This document shows positions 5,636 through 14,132 of a stretch of DNA of 14,998 nucleotides, one piece after another (position 1 is the stretch's first letter; each line of letters begins with the position of its first letter). The position numbers and the translations under genes are program-made. The DNA is taken from assembly GCA_003165615.1 (NCBI GenBank), contig PLWR01000116.1, positions 1,497-16,494 on the forward strand, read 5' to 3'. The stretch is from Acidobacteriota bacterium. Its GTDB lineage: Bacteria > Acidobacteriota > Terriglobia > UBA7540. The notes below the pieces were generated by a model, which saw only the letters and a program-made list of their open reading frames with translations, had not been told where the DNA came from and did not search any database.

Positions 5636-7888
5636 ATGCAAAACCCGTTTCAAATGCCCCGTTTGAGCCGCCGGAACTTCCTAGCGACACCCATCGCCGC
5701 CGCGGTTGCAGGCAGCCTGCACGACCTGGGAACGGAGTCAATCGCCGCACTCAGAAATGATTCCGCGCAGGTCGTGATTCCATCACCAGAGGAGCGGCGC
5801 AAATTAGCGGTGACTTCCCTGCGGACGTACGAAGGCGGTTTTCATAATGGTCCCACCACCCATTTCGACCATCTCGATCCCGAGGATTTCATGCGCAAGG
5901 CCCGCGAAGCTCACACTGGGTGTATCGTGGTGCAGACCAAAAGCATGTGGGGTTATGCCTATTACGACACCAAGGTGGGCGTGCGCCACCCGGGTTTGAG
6001 CTATGACCTTGTCGCGCGCTTCCTCGATGCCGGTCACCGCAACGGCCTGCCCGTGGTCGCCTATTACAGCGGCCAGGTGGACGTGCAATCGGCGCTGACC
6101 CATCCCGAATGGGTTGGAACTAATGCTGACGGCACGCCGATCTGGTGGGGGAACCAGTTCCCGTGGTGCTGCCACCACACCCCTTACGGCGATTACGCCA
6201 AGGGCATGTATGAGGAAATCTTCTCCCAGTACGACTTCGACGGCTTGTTCATTGATGGCTCTCCGTGGCCACGCTGGTTCGGTGAACTGATCTGTGGCTG
6301 CTCGTGGTGCGATGCGAGATATTTGAAAGATACTTCCGAATCCCTGCGCCTGGCGACCGATGACCCGCGTGTCTACAACCGGCGTGTGCAATGGTTGCAG
6401 GATTGCTCCGAGCAATTTCTGGATGAGATCTACGCGATTGTTCGTCGCCATCGCCCCGGCCTGCCCATCTGGCTGAATCAAGGCGATCCCTTGGATATGT
6501 CCACCAGTGTGCTGCGCAAAACCTCCTGTCTCTATGTTGAACCGCTGGCGTCAGCCACCGGCCTCTCTGTTGCATCCATCATGCTGCGCGGATGGAAGAT
6601 GCCCGGGCCGCAAGTCGGCATCTTCTGGGACGGGTATACCAGCGACCCGCTGGACATGGATATCTTTCGCACCGCCGCCGTACTGATGCAGGGCGCCCGG
6701 GCGCGGTTCATCACCGACGAGGCGAATATGCCTGACGGCCGCCAGCGCGAACAATTCTCCCAGTGGGCCGGCCGCCTGATGGGCTACGTGGAAAAGGTCG
6801 AACCCCACATTCAAGATATGGAACCCATCACTAGCGTGGGAATTTTGTTCAGTGAAACCACCCGCGATCATCTGCGCGCGCAGCAGAGGAACCAGGATTC
6901 CTTTATCGGCTTGGACTTTCTGCCCAGCCTCCTGGGGTGCACCGAAACCCTGACGCGAACGCAGTACCCCGTGGAATTTCTGCCCTCGTCGGATCTGCAA
7001 AGCGGCTCGCTTTCGCGCTTTGACCTGCTCGTGCTGCCGGAAACCGAGGCGCTTTCCGACGCCGATTGCCAGGCCATTCACAACTATGTGCAGAGCGGAG
7101 GCAAGATTATCGCCACCTATAAACCCGGCTGGTTCGATGACAAACTGGGCGCGCGTACCGACTTCGGACTGGCGAGCACTATGGGCGTTAGTTACATCGA
7201 GGAGGTCACGAAGTACGCGGGCAAAGACGGGCCGGGAATTTACCTCCAGACCAATGGCCATCCGCTTTCGTCGTTCCTCGGTTCGGGCGAGGTGGGCATT
7301 GTAGGCAAGGGCGTTCAGCCCCATGCCAACTACTGCACCTACGTGCGGGTGCAAGGCAGGGCGGAAAGCATCCTCGATTATCGGCCTCCCTATCTGGTGC
7401 CCGATGTGGATAAGCGGATCTTTCACAGTTGGACGACGGCTCCGCCGGGCAATGAGCGGATTCCCATGGCAGCAACCGTCAATCACTGCGGCCAGGGAAC
7501 GGCAGTGTACATTGGCGTTCCCATTTTCCGCCGCTACTATCCCGACATGTACTGGATCGCCGATTGGGTGCGCGGCCTGGTGACGCGCCTGGTGCCCGAT
7601 CCGCCGATTCAGGTGCAGGGCTCCCCGGCAATCCACGCCACTTTCTGGCGGCAAGGGTCTAAGAGACTGGTGGTTCAAATGGCCAACAGTCTGGTGTGGA
7701 CGGGGCATGGAAACGCCGCACCCTTGCGCGACGTGGAGATCGCGGGCCGCGCGGACCACTTCCCGCCGCGCTCGGCCACATTGCTCTGGCCGGAAAAGCA
7801 AACTCTCACCCTGACTAAGCGGGACAAGTGGCGCGTGCGAGTGCCGGAAGTGGCGCTGCATTCCATTGTGGCGATTGACCTGGATTGA
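5636..7888 (+). CDS. Tat-exported GH42/GHL6-like glycoside hydrolase, paralogue 1
   Basis: Predicted exported glycoside hydrolase-like protein, 750 residues. A twin-arginine signal (SRRNFLA, 11-17, then a short hydrophobic run) points to Tat export. A TIM barrel spans ~60-390. A flavodoxin/amidotransferase-like region (~395-640) resembles the GH42 trimerisation domain, and a beta domain closes the protein. FDGLFIDG (D207) is a candidate catalytic loop, with E302 in YVEP a possible partner. C220-x-C222-x2-C225 plus C178/C179 resemble the structural zinc site of GH42 beta-galactosidases. It fits hypothetical glycosyl hydrolase family 6 (GHL6) as I remember it; the substrate is unknown. ATG 5636 was preferred over 5630 because GGGAG (5624-5628) lies 7 nt upstream, the same layout as in the paralogue. 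It heads the operon and is 32 nt from the next gene. Confidence 0.82.
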   Translation: MQNPFQMPRLSRRNFLATPIAAAVAGSLHDLGTESIAALRNDSAQVVIPSPEERRKLAVTSLRTYEGGFHNGPTTHFDHLDPEDFMRKAREAHTGCIVVQTKSMWGYAYYDTKVGVRHPGLSYDLVARFLDAGHRNGLPVVAYYSGQVDVQSALTHPEWVGTNADGTPIWWGNQFPWCCHHTPYGDYAKGMYEEIFSQYDFDGLFIDGSPWPRWFGELICGCSWCDARYLKDTSESLRLATDDPRVYNRRVQWLQDCSEQFLDEIYAIVRRHRPGLPIWLNQGDPLDMSTSVLRKTSCLYVEPLASATGLSVASIMLRGWKMPGPQVGIFWDGYTSDPLDMDIFRTAAVLMQGARARFITDEANMPDGRQREQFSQWAGRLMGYVEKVEPHIQDMEPITSVGILFSETTRDHLRAQQRNQDSFIGLDFLPSLLGCTETLTRTQYPVEFLPSSDLQSGSLSRFDLLVLPETEALSDADCQAIHNYVQSGGKIIATYKPGWFDDKLGARTDFGLASTMGVSYIEEVTKYAGKDGPGIYLQTNGHPLSSFLGSGEVGIVGKGVQPHANYCTYVRVQGRAESILDYRPPYLVPDVDKRIFHSWTTAPPGNERIPMAATVNHCGQGTAVYIGVPIFRRYYPDMYWIADWVRGLVTRLVPDPPIQVQGSPAIHATFWRQGSKRLVVQMANSLVWTGHGNAAPLRDVEIAGRADHFPPRSATLLWPEKQTLTLTKRDKWRVRVPEVALHSIVAIDLD

Positions 7889-7920
7889 TCGGTGTGAATC
7901 CGTTCTTCGGGAGTGCAAAC

Positions 7921-10173
7921 ATGAAAAATCCATTGCGAGTTCTCCGCTTGAGTCGCCGCACCTTTTTGGCCGCCCCTTTGGGCGCTGCGGTTCTGGGCAG
8001 AATGGATCACCTGGCCGCCGGACCATTAGCAGTATCCCTGGATGATTCCGCAATCGTGTTAAACCCTTCTTCAGCCGCAAGGACGAACGTGCCAGTGACT
8101 TCCTGGCGGACGATTGAGAGTGGCTTCCATAATGGGCCTACGACTCATTTCGATCAGATTGATCCCGAAGATTTCATGCGCAAGGCACGGGAAGCCCATA
8201 CCGAATGCATCGTGGTGCAGACGAAGAGCCATTGGGGGTATGCCTACTACGACACCAAGGCAGGGGTGCGCCATCCCAACCTGAACTACGACCTGGTGGC
8301 GCGCATGGTTGAAGCCGGCCACCGTAATGGGCTCTCCGTGGTTGCCTATTACAGCGGACAGGTGGATACGCAGTCGGGGCTGGGCCATCCCGACTGGATG
8401 GGAGTCAACGCCGATGGCTCTCCCAGCTGGATTGAGCGTCACTTCGCCTGGTGCTGCCATCTATCTCCATACCGCCAGTACGCGCTGGCCATGTATCGCG
8501 AAATCTCTGCACAGTACGAATTCGATGGATTGTTTGTCGATGGCGCGCCCTGGCCGCGTTGGTTCTCGGAGCCCCTCTGTTATTGCCCCTGGTGCGAGGC
8601 CCAGTTTCAAAAAGACACGTCGGAATCATTGCGCGCCGGGGCTGACGATCCCCGCGCCTTCCGCCAACGCCTGGAATGGTTGCAGAATTCGTCAGCGCAG
8701 TATCTGGATGAGGTGTATGCCGCGGCGCGAAGCAAGCACCCCGGACTGCCGATCTGGCTCAATCAGGGCGATCCGCTGGACATGTCCACCAAGGTGCTGC
8801 GCAAGACGTCCTGCCTCTATATCGAACCGATGTCATCCGCCAGCGGGCTTTCGGTCGGCTCCATCATGCTGCGTGGATGGGGAATGCCCGGCCCTCAGGT
8901 GGGAGTTTTCTGGGGAGGGTATGCCGCCGCCCCCCTGGATGTGGATATCTTCCGCGCCTCGGCCATCATGCTGCAGGGAACCCGTCCACGCTTTATCACC
9001 GACTCGCAGAACATGCCCGACGGCCGCCAGCGCGACCAGTTCTTTGAATGGACAGGCCATCTCCAGGGATACGTTGAAAAGGCGGAGCCCCTCCTGCGCG
9101 ATCTCGATCCGATTTCCAGCCTTGCCGTTCTGTTCAGTGAAGCGACCCGCGATCACCTGCGTGATGAGCACCGATTCTTCGCATCAGTTACAAAGGGGGA
9201 CTTCACTCCCAGCATTTCGGCCTGCACCGAGATTCTGGCGCACACTCAATACCCAGTGGAAATGCTGCCCTCCGCGGATTTACAGGCCGGCTCCCTTTCG
9301 CGTTTCGACCTGATCGCTCTGCCGGAAACTGACGCGCTCTCCGACGCGGACTGCCAGGCGCTCCACAACTACGTCCTGCAAGGTGGAAAACTCCTCGCCA
9401 CCTATAAGCCAGGCTTATTTGATGACAATTGCACAAGGCGCATCGACTTTGGCCTCGCCGACACTTTGGGCGTCAACTACCTCGAAGAAGTAACCAGGTA
9501 CGCAGCGAAGGACGGGCCGGGAATCTACTTACAAACCAACGGCCATCCGCTCTCCGCCTTCATCGGTTCCGGCGAGGTTGGCATACTGGGACAGGGCGAC
9601 CCTCCCCATCCGAGCTATTGCACCTACGTTCGGGTGCAAGGAAAGGCGGAGAGCATTCTTGACTACCGTCCCCCCTACCTCGTGCCGGATCTGGATAAAC
9701 ATCTGTTCCACAGTTGGAATGTCGCTCCTCCCGGCAATGAGCGCATTCCCATGGCGGCCACCGTCAATCACTGCGGCCAGGGAGTCGCGGTCTACATTGG
9801 CGTTCCCATTTTCCGCCGCTACTATCCCGACCTTTACTGGATCGCCGATTGGGTGCGCGGCTTGATTACGCGGCTGGTGCCCGATCCCCCGATTCAGGTG
9901 CAAGGCTCCGCCGCAACCCATGCCACGTTCTTCCGGCAGGGTCCAAAGAGACTGGTGGTCCAATTGGCCAACAGCCTCGTCTGGACGAGTCATGGAAACG
10001 CCGCTGCCCTGCGCGACGTGGAGATCGTGGGCCGCACGGACCGCTTCCAGCCGCGCTCCGCGGAGTTGCTCTGGCCGGAGAAGCAGACTCTCTCCCTGAC
10101 CCAAGGGGATAAGTGGCGCGTGCGAGTTCCTGAAGTGGCGCTGCATTCCATCGTCGCAATCGAATTGGATTAA
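7921..10173 (+). CDS. Tat-exported GH42/GHL6-like glycoside hydrolase, paralogue 2
   Basis: Tandem duplicate of the preceding gene, also 750 residues, aligning from end to end with no gap. My hand count gives 538 of 750 identical residues (72%): 66% over residues 1-500 and 82% over 501-750. The Tat motif SRRTFLA (11-17), FDGLFVDG (D207), CCH (178-180), CxCxxC (220-225) and E302 are all kept. Divergence is greatest in the signal region and at 168-200, 218-230 and 415-434, which may line the active site and change specificity. The frame is open from an ATG at 7885 that overlaps the previous stop, but GGGAGT before GCAAAC-ATG matches the leader of paralogue 1, so the start is 7921. Probably the same reaction class on a related substrate. 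The next gene follows after 28 nt. Confidence 0.82.
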   Translation: MKNPLRVLRLSRRTFLAAPLGAAVLGRMDHLAAGPLAVSLDDSAIVLNPSSAARTNVPVTSWRTIESGFHNGPTTHFDQIDPEDFMRKAREAHTECIVVQTKSHWGYAYYDTKAGVRHPNLNYDLVARMVEAGHRNGLSVVAYYSGQVDTQSGLGHPDWMGVNADGSPSWIERHFAWCCHLSPYRQYALAMYREISAQYEFDGLFVDGAPWPRWFSEPLCYCPWCEAQFQKDTSESLRAGADDPRAFRQRLEWLQNSSAQYLDEVYAAARSKHPGLPIWLNQGDPLDMSTKVLRKTSCLYIEPMSSASGLSVGSIMLRGWGMPGPQVGVFWGGYAAAPLDVDIFRASAIMLQGTRPRFITDSQNMPDGRQRDQFFEWTGHLQGYVEKAEPLLRDLDPISSLAVLFSEATRDHLRDEHRFFASVTKGDFTPSISACTEILAHTQYPVEMLPSADLQAGSLSRFDLIALPETDALSDADCQALHNYVLQGGKLLATYKPGLFDDNCTRRIDFGLADTLGVNYLEEVTRYAAKDGPGIYLQTNGHPLSAFIGSGEVGILGQGDPPHPSYCTYVRVQGKAESILDYRPPYLVPDLDKHLFHSWNVAPPGNERIPMAATVNHCGQGVAVYIGVPIFRRYYPDLYWIADWVRGLITRLVPDPPIQVQGSAATHATFFRQGPKRLVVQLANSLVWTSHGNAAALRDVEIVGRTDRFQPRSAELLWPEKQTLSLTQGDKWRVRVPEVALHSIVAIELD

Positions 10174-10201
10174 CGAATTATGCCAAAGGAGACCATGACT
10201 C

Positions 10202-12553
10202 ATGCCTTTTTACAATCGACGGGAATTTCTACAGGCTTCGGCAGCATCAGCGTATTTGTTCAGCACGCTCAAACTGGAGGGCGCGATTACTTCCCCCGCC
10301 AGAATCCATGAGACTGGCAAATCCATCCGAGTTGAAGGAACTGACTATGCCTGGGAGTGGTCAGCGGAGAATGATCAATTCCGGCTGTTGGACCGCTGGG
10401 GTATGGTGATAGCCAAAGGCAAGCTGCAACCCGCCGTGCTTGTGCAACCCGATGGAAAGCCTGGCTCTCTCCTCTGCTCTTCCGGCAAACCCGCAAGCCA
10501 TGAAATTCGCGGCAATCAACTCAGCATTCGTTACGCAAGAGCGAATGGCTCAGGCGAATTATTCACGAGTTGGCAATTCGATGATGATGGCTTCTGGTCG
10601 GAGCCTGTCGAGTACCTGACTTCCACTGCCGAGGATGTGGTTCGCTTCTACCATTGCGCGCAGGGTGGAACGAATCGGGCGCTTCCCGGCATCGAGTGCG
10701 ACGACTTTGTGATTCCGGGCATCACGTCTTCTTGCTCAATCAGCCCCATCATTGCCGGCGGGCCTTCCGGCGACTATCTCAACCAGGTTTCCTATCTCGG
10801 GCGCGGCTGGTCGAGCGACCCGGAAGTCCTGATGACCCAACAGTGGGGGTTGCCGGTCCACTATTTCTGCGGATTTCACACGACGCCCTACAGCTTTCAG
10901 CAGACCCCGCATGTGGATCTGACCGGCGCGACGGCTGATGATATGTATTACGCCTTCTGTTGTGGATTGGCGGAGTTGCCCGCCGGCGACCTGATGATTG
11001 ATAACCACGGCGGCCGGGCCAGCATGTTCCTGGACTATCGCAGTGATTTGTGGAAGCAGTTGCGGGGTCCGGGACGGCTGCGCGTGGGGACTCGCTTGTA
11101 TTGGGCGGTGGGCCGGAACTACTACGAAGCCATCCGCAATTATTATTTGGGACTTCTGAAATCAGGCATTATCGAAAAGAAGGTCAACTCCGCTCATAAG
11201 AACGCCGTGGCGCTGGCCCCGTCCTTCTGCTCCTATGGTGAGCAGGTGGCGAGGGAGCGGCAGGATGCCCTTTTGGACGAAGCCACGCTGGACGGGACCT
11301 ACGAAGATTTGAGCAAGTCCGGAATGCAGACCAATCTCTACATTGTCGACGGGGGATGGGAAAGCGGATGGGGAAGCCTTCACCACTCGGAAAAGCGGCT
11401 CCCTCAATTCGACCGATTGCTGGCTCGCATCCGCGCCGACGGCAAATATCTGGGGCTCTGGTCCGCCTTCATGCGCTGCGAGTTCCCCTCCGACATGGGA
11501 CTGACCACCGACAACATGCTGCACCAGCCCGACGGCAAGGCATTCCTCCACATCGGAGTCACGGGGAACAGGTTCCACATTCTGGACAGCACCCAGCCGG
11601 AGGTTCAAGCCGTGCTGCGGCGAAGGGCCAAGGAATTCATGCAGCGCTACAAGCCCGACTTTGTGAAATTCGATTTTGGTTACGAAATTCCCTCGCTGGC
11701 TGCGGTGGCGCCCAAGGACATGAACTGGGCCGGCGAGCGATTTATGGCGCAGGCCATGGGCGTCATTATCCCCGCCCTGCGCGAGGAGAATCCCGACCTG
11801 GTAGTGTTGTACTACAGCCTGTCGCCCTTCTTCGTGAAGTATTTCGATTTGAACAGCCCCGATGATTTGGGCCGATGCACGGACGACTTCGAATTGGAAG
11901 CGAATCGCCGGTTCTTCTTCAGCAGCCTGGTGGGGGAACTCGGCGTGCCCACGTGGGGGTCGGGTGGGTACGAGTGGCTGACCATGCCTGACATCTGGTT
12001 TGACTCCGCGGCCATCGGGACCGTCGGATCGTTGGTGAGTTTTTCCGGCCCCGGCGCCCAAACCGGTGCAACGCCCGAACGGATCGCCAAGTTTAATGGC
12101 CTAGCGCATGTGATCCGCTATACCGATACTTTTTCCATGCTCCCCGTTGACCCGGAATTCTATGGGCCCGAACGCGGCCCCCATGCTCCCTCATGGGCGC
12201 GCACCGAGAACGGCGAGGTGGTACTCGTCGCGTTACGCCAGTATGGCTTCGACGGGCGCAAGGGTTCGGGAAAATTCCGCGACATCGTATCGACCAACAC
12301 CTCTGTGGTTGTGGCATCCAAAACCAAGGACGGCATCGCCCAGGCCGATAAACTGGCCATCGTCCCCTACGGCGATGGCGAGGTGACGTTGAAACGGGCC
12401 AGCGGTTCGAGCGCGCAAATCACGGAACACTATTTCCGCGGAGGCAAAAGCACGCAGAATCTACCGATCGCGAACGGCGTGTTGCGGGTTCCGTTGCATG
12501 AAAAGGCCGCGGACGGCGCCATCGTGGAATGGTTGGAGGTTGAAATCCACTGA
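10202..12553 (+). CDS. Tat-exported GH36-like (clan GH-D) glycoside hydrolase
   Basis: Exported glycosidase-like protein of 783 residues, last gene of the operon. The N-terminus MPFYNRREFLQASAAS carries a twin-arginine motif (NRREFL) and a short hydrophobic stretch, so Tat export is likely. A beta-sandwich (~40-310), a TIM barrel (~330-640) and a C-terminal beta domain follow the GH36 plan. D383 in VDGGW matches the GH36 DDGW substrate loop. D491 in VKFDF matches the KxD nucleophile. D561 in RCTDD is the acid/base candidate, exactly 70 residues later as in the other GH36-type enzyme here, although overall similarity between the two is low. The sugar is unknown; alpha-galactosidase activity is the default guess for the clan. 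ATG 10202 has AAGGAGA (10186-10192) 9 nt upstream. An ATG at 10195 is out of frame and too close. The stop lies 9 nt from the convergent neighbour. Confidence 0.78.
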   Translation: MPFYNRREFLQASAASAYLFSTLKLEGAITSPARIHETGKSIRVEGTDYAWEWSAENDQFRLLDRWGMVIAKGKLQPAVLVQPDGKPGSLLCSSGKPASHEIRGNQLSIRYARANGSGELFTSWQFDDDGFWSEPVEYLTSTAEDVVRFYHCAQGGTNRALPGIECDDFVIPGITSSCSISPIIAGGPSGDYLNQVSYLGRGWSSDPEVLMTQQWGLPVHYFCGFHTTPYSFQQTPHVDLTGATADDMYYAFCCGLAELPAGDLMIDNHGGRASMFLDYRSDLWKQLRGPGRLRVGTRLYWAVGRNYYEAIRNYYLGLLKSGIIEKKVNSAHKNAVALAPSFCSYGEQVARERQDALLDEATLDGTYEDLSKSGMQTNLYIVDGGWESGWGSLHHSEKRLPQFDRLLARIRADGKYLGLWSAFMRCEFPSDMGLTTDNMLHQPDGKAFLHIGVTGNRFHILDSTQPEVQAVLRRRAKEFMQRYKPDFVKFDFGYEIPSLAAVAPKDMNWAGERFMAQAMGVIIPALREENPDLVVLYYSLSPFFVKYFDLNSPDDLGRCTDDFELEANRRFFFSSLVGELGVPTWGSGGYEWLTMPDIWFDSAAIGTVGSLVSFSGPGAQTGATPERIAKFNGLAHVIRYTDTFSMLPVDPEFYGPERGPHAPSWARTENGEVVLVALRQYGFDGRKGSGKFRDIVSTNTSVVVASKTKDGIAQADKLAIVPYGDGEVTLKRASGSSAQITEHYFRGGKSTQNLPIANGVLRVPLHEKAADGAIVEWLEVEIH

Positions 12554-12562
12554 GGGCGCCCA

Positions 12563-14074
12563 TTACTTTGTCAGCGTGACGACGGCCACGGCCAGTCCAG
12601 GTAAATCGATGGGCCGCCCATCGATGGGGCCGGAGACGGGGAGATCTTCGCCCGTTGACTGATCGACGGCTTGAATCGTTCCTCCCGCGGCTTCGGGCAG
12701 AACCAGATGGAACTCCCGGTTGCGCTTGTTCACCAATAGAATCTTGCGCTCACCTCGAGGACTGACAAAAGCTTGGGCAAACACATTTCCTGTGGAGCTT
12801 TGCGTATCCACAATCTTGTCGCCGGGCGGGAAGTTGTCGTGAATTAATTTGAGGACCAGAAACCGCGCATTCGGTTTGCCGGTGTCCCAATCGAGCATGG
12901 CGATACTCGGGAAGCGGCCCGGATACGCAGGTAACATGGCCTCGTTCGCCGCATCAATTCCCATCCTTGCCAGCCCGGCAAAGACATATGCGTACACCGC
13001 CGCGGAGAGATTCCAGTAGGAAGACGGAACGGGTTTGTAGAGATATCCAGGTTCCCCCTGGGACCAATCCTCCGGCATCATCGTGCCAATTTCATTTATC
13101 ATCGTTCCCGTGGTGGGCGAAAGCCGCTGCCGGATTGTTTCGATAAAACCCACGACTTCGAGGAATCGATCCGCCTGATCGAAGAACGTGAACGGGTGGA
13201 CGTCCAGGGGTTCGTCTGCGCCGGGCACAGCGTAGAAGTGATAGGAAATCATGTTCAGAGGAATTCCCGGCTTATGGTGCCTGGGGTCCAGGAAGTAATC
13301 GAAGAATTTGGGCTGCCCTCCGGGGTAGGAACTTGCGATGCCGACGAACTTCATTTGCGGCGCGACCTTGCGCACTGCTTCCACCACGGCGTCATAAATT
13401 TTGGTGTAAGTTCCCTGGCTGAATCCGTGCTCGATGTCAGGCTCGTTCAGGACCTCCCAATAATCCACCTTGTAGTGATGTCCGGATTCGTGCCACTTCC
13501 CCAGTTCATCGGTAAATCCGCCGTTCACGTGCCAGCTCACCACGCGCGCAAAGTAGTCAGCGACTTCGTGGAAAGTGGGATCGCGCAATTCCTTGCCCTG
13601 CCCGTAATCATAGGCGGGCAGATCGGGGTCGGCGGGGTAATCCACCGGCCTGACCGTCTTGAACATCCACGCGGGGATGGCGCTGAACTTCAGGACCAGA
13701 GGCTGCCCCTTCAAGGTGTCCATAACCTCTTCGGTAATAGGTTCAGCCTGGGAAAAGTCCCAGAAAGTTTCCGTCTTCGTGGGCGGCTTGAGCTCGGCAA
13801 CGGCAAAGTGGGGATAAAGTTTGGAAGGCGCGTAGCGCACATCATCGCCCTTCAGATCGCCCAGCGCGCGGAAGATGGAATCGTGCAGGGGCGCGCCGCG
13901 CCGCGTTTTCGGAGTCGCAACGAATAAGAGCGACGGGTTGGTCTTCGACACGCGAAGGATCTGGTCCCAGTGGACCTGAACCTTCACCGGGGCGTCCTGC
14001 GCAAACAGGGTGGACGCCCCGATGAACGGCATCAGCAAAAAAAGCAAACAGAACTTCATCGCACGATAAATCAT
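12563..14074 (-). CDS. Secreted GH39-like glycoside hydrolase (clan GH-A)
   Basis: Exported retaining glycosidase of 503 residues with a Sec signal peptide (hydrophobic run ~9-23, likely cut after FAQ at 26). In the TIM barrel, E211 in WEVLNEPD is the acid/base and E328 in MINEIG the nucleophile. The 117-residue spacing and the total length agree with Thermoanaerobacterium saccharolyticum beta-xylosidase XynB (E160/E277, ~500 residues, from memory). SYHFY (277-281) is a typical clan GH-A strand. The C-terminal ~90 residues form the expected beta domain. GH39 contains beta-xylosidases and alpha-L-iduronidases; which activity applies cannot be told. ATG 14074 was chosen over an upstream ATG at 14107 because GGAGG (14083-14087) lies 8 nt before it and the signal peptide then starts properly. 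It is the second gene of an operon, 58 nt after the cupin. Confidence 0.85.
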   Translation of the reverse strand: MIYRAMKFCLLFLLMPFIGASTLFAQDAPVKVQVHWDQILRVSKTNPSLLFVATPKTRRGAPLHDSIFRALGDLKGDDVRYAPSKLYPHFAVAELKPPTKTETFWDFSQAEPITEEVMDTLKGQPLVLKFSAIPAWMFKTVRPVDYPADPDLPAYDYGQGKELRDPTFHEVADYFARVVSWHVNGGFTDELGKWHESGHHYKVDYWEVLNEPDIEHGFSQGTYTKIYDAVVEAVRKVAPQMKFVGIASSYPGGQPKFFDYFLDPRHHKPGIPLNMISYHFYAVPGADEPLDVHPFTFFDQADRFLEVVGFIETIRQRLSPTTGTMINEIGTMMPEDWSQGEPGYLYKPVPSSYWNLSAAVYAYVFAGLARMGIDAANEAMLPAYPGRFPSIAMLDWDTGKPNARFLVLKLIHDNFPPGDKIVDTQSSTGNVFAQAFVSPRGERKILLVNKRNREFHLVLPEAAGGTIQAVDQSTGEDLPVSGPIDGRPIDLPGLAVAVVTLTK

Positions 14075-14132
14075 CGGAAAAACCTCCAGCGCACCGCTTC
14101 GAACCATAGGCCTTCAGGCCGCTCAAACCTGT

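Noticed and set aside
6551..8080. 509-residue minus-strand frame across the two paralogues
   Set aside because: It is a shadow of high-GC coding sequence on the plus strand, spans a gene junction and has no motif.
12554..12562. GGGCGCCC between convergent genes as a terminator
   Set aside because: It is an 8-nt palindrome with no loop and no T-run, so it cannot act as an intrinsic terminator.
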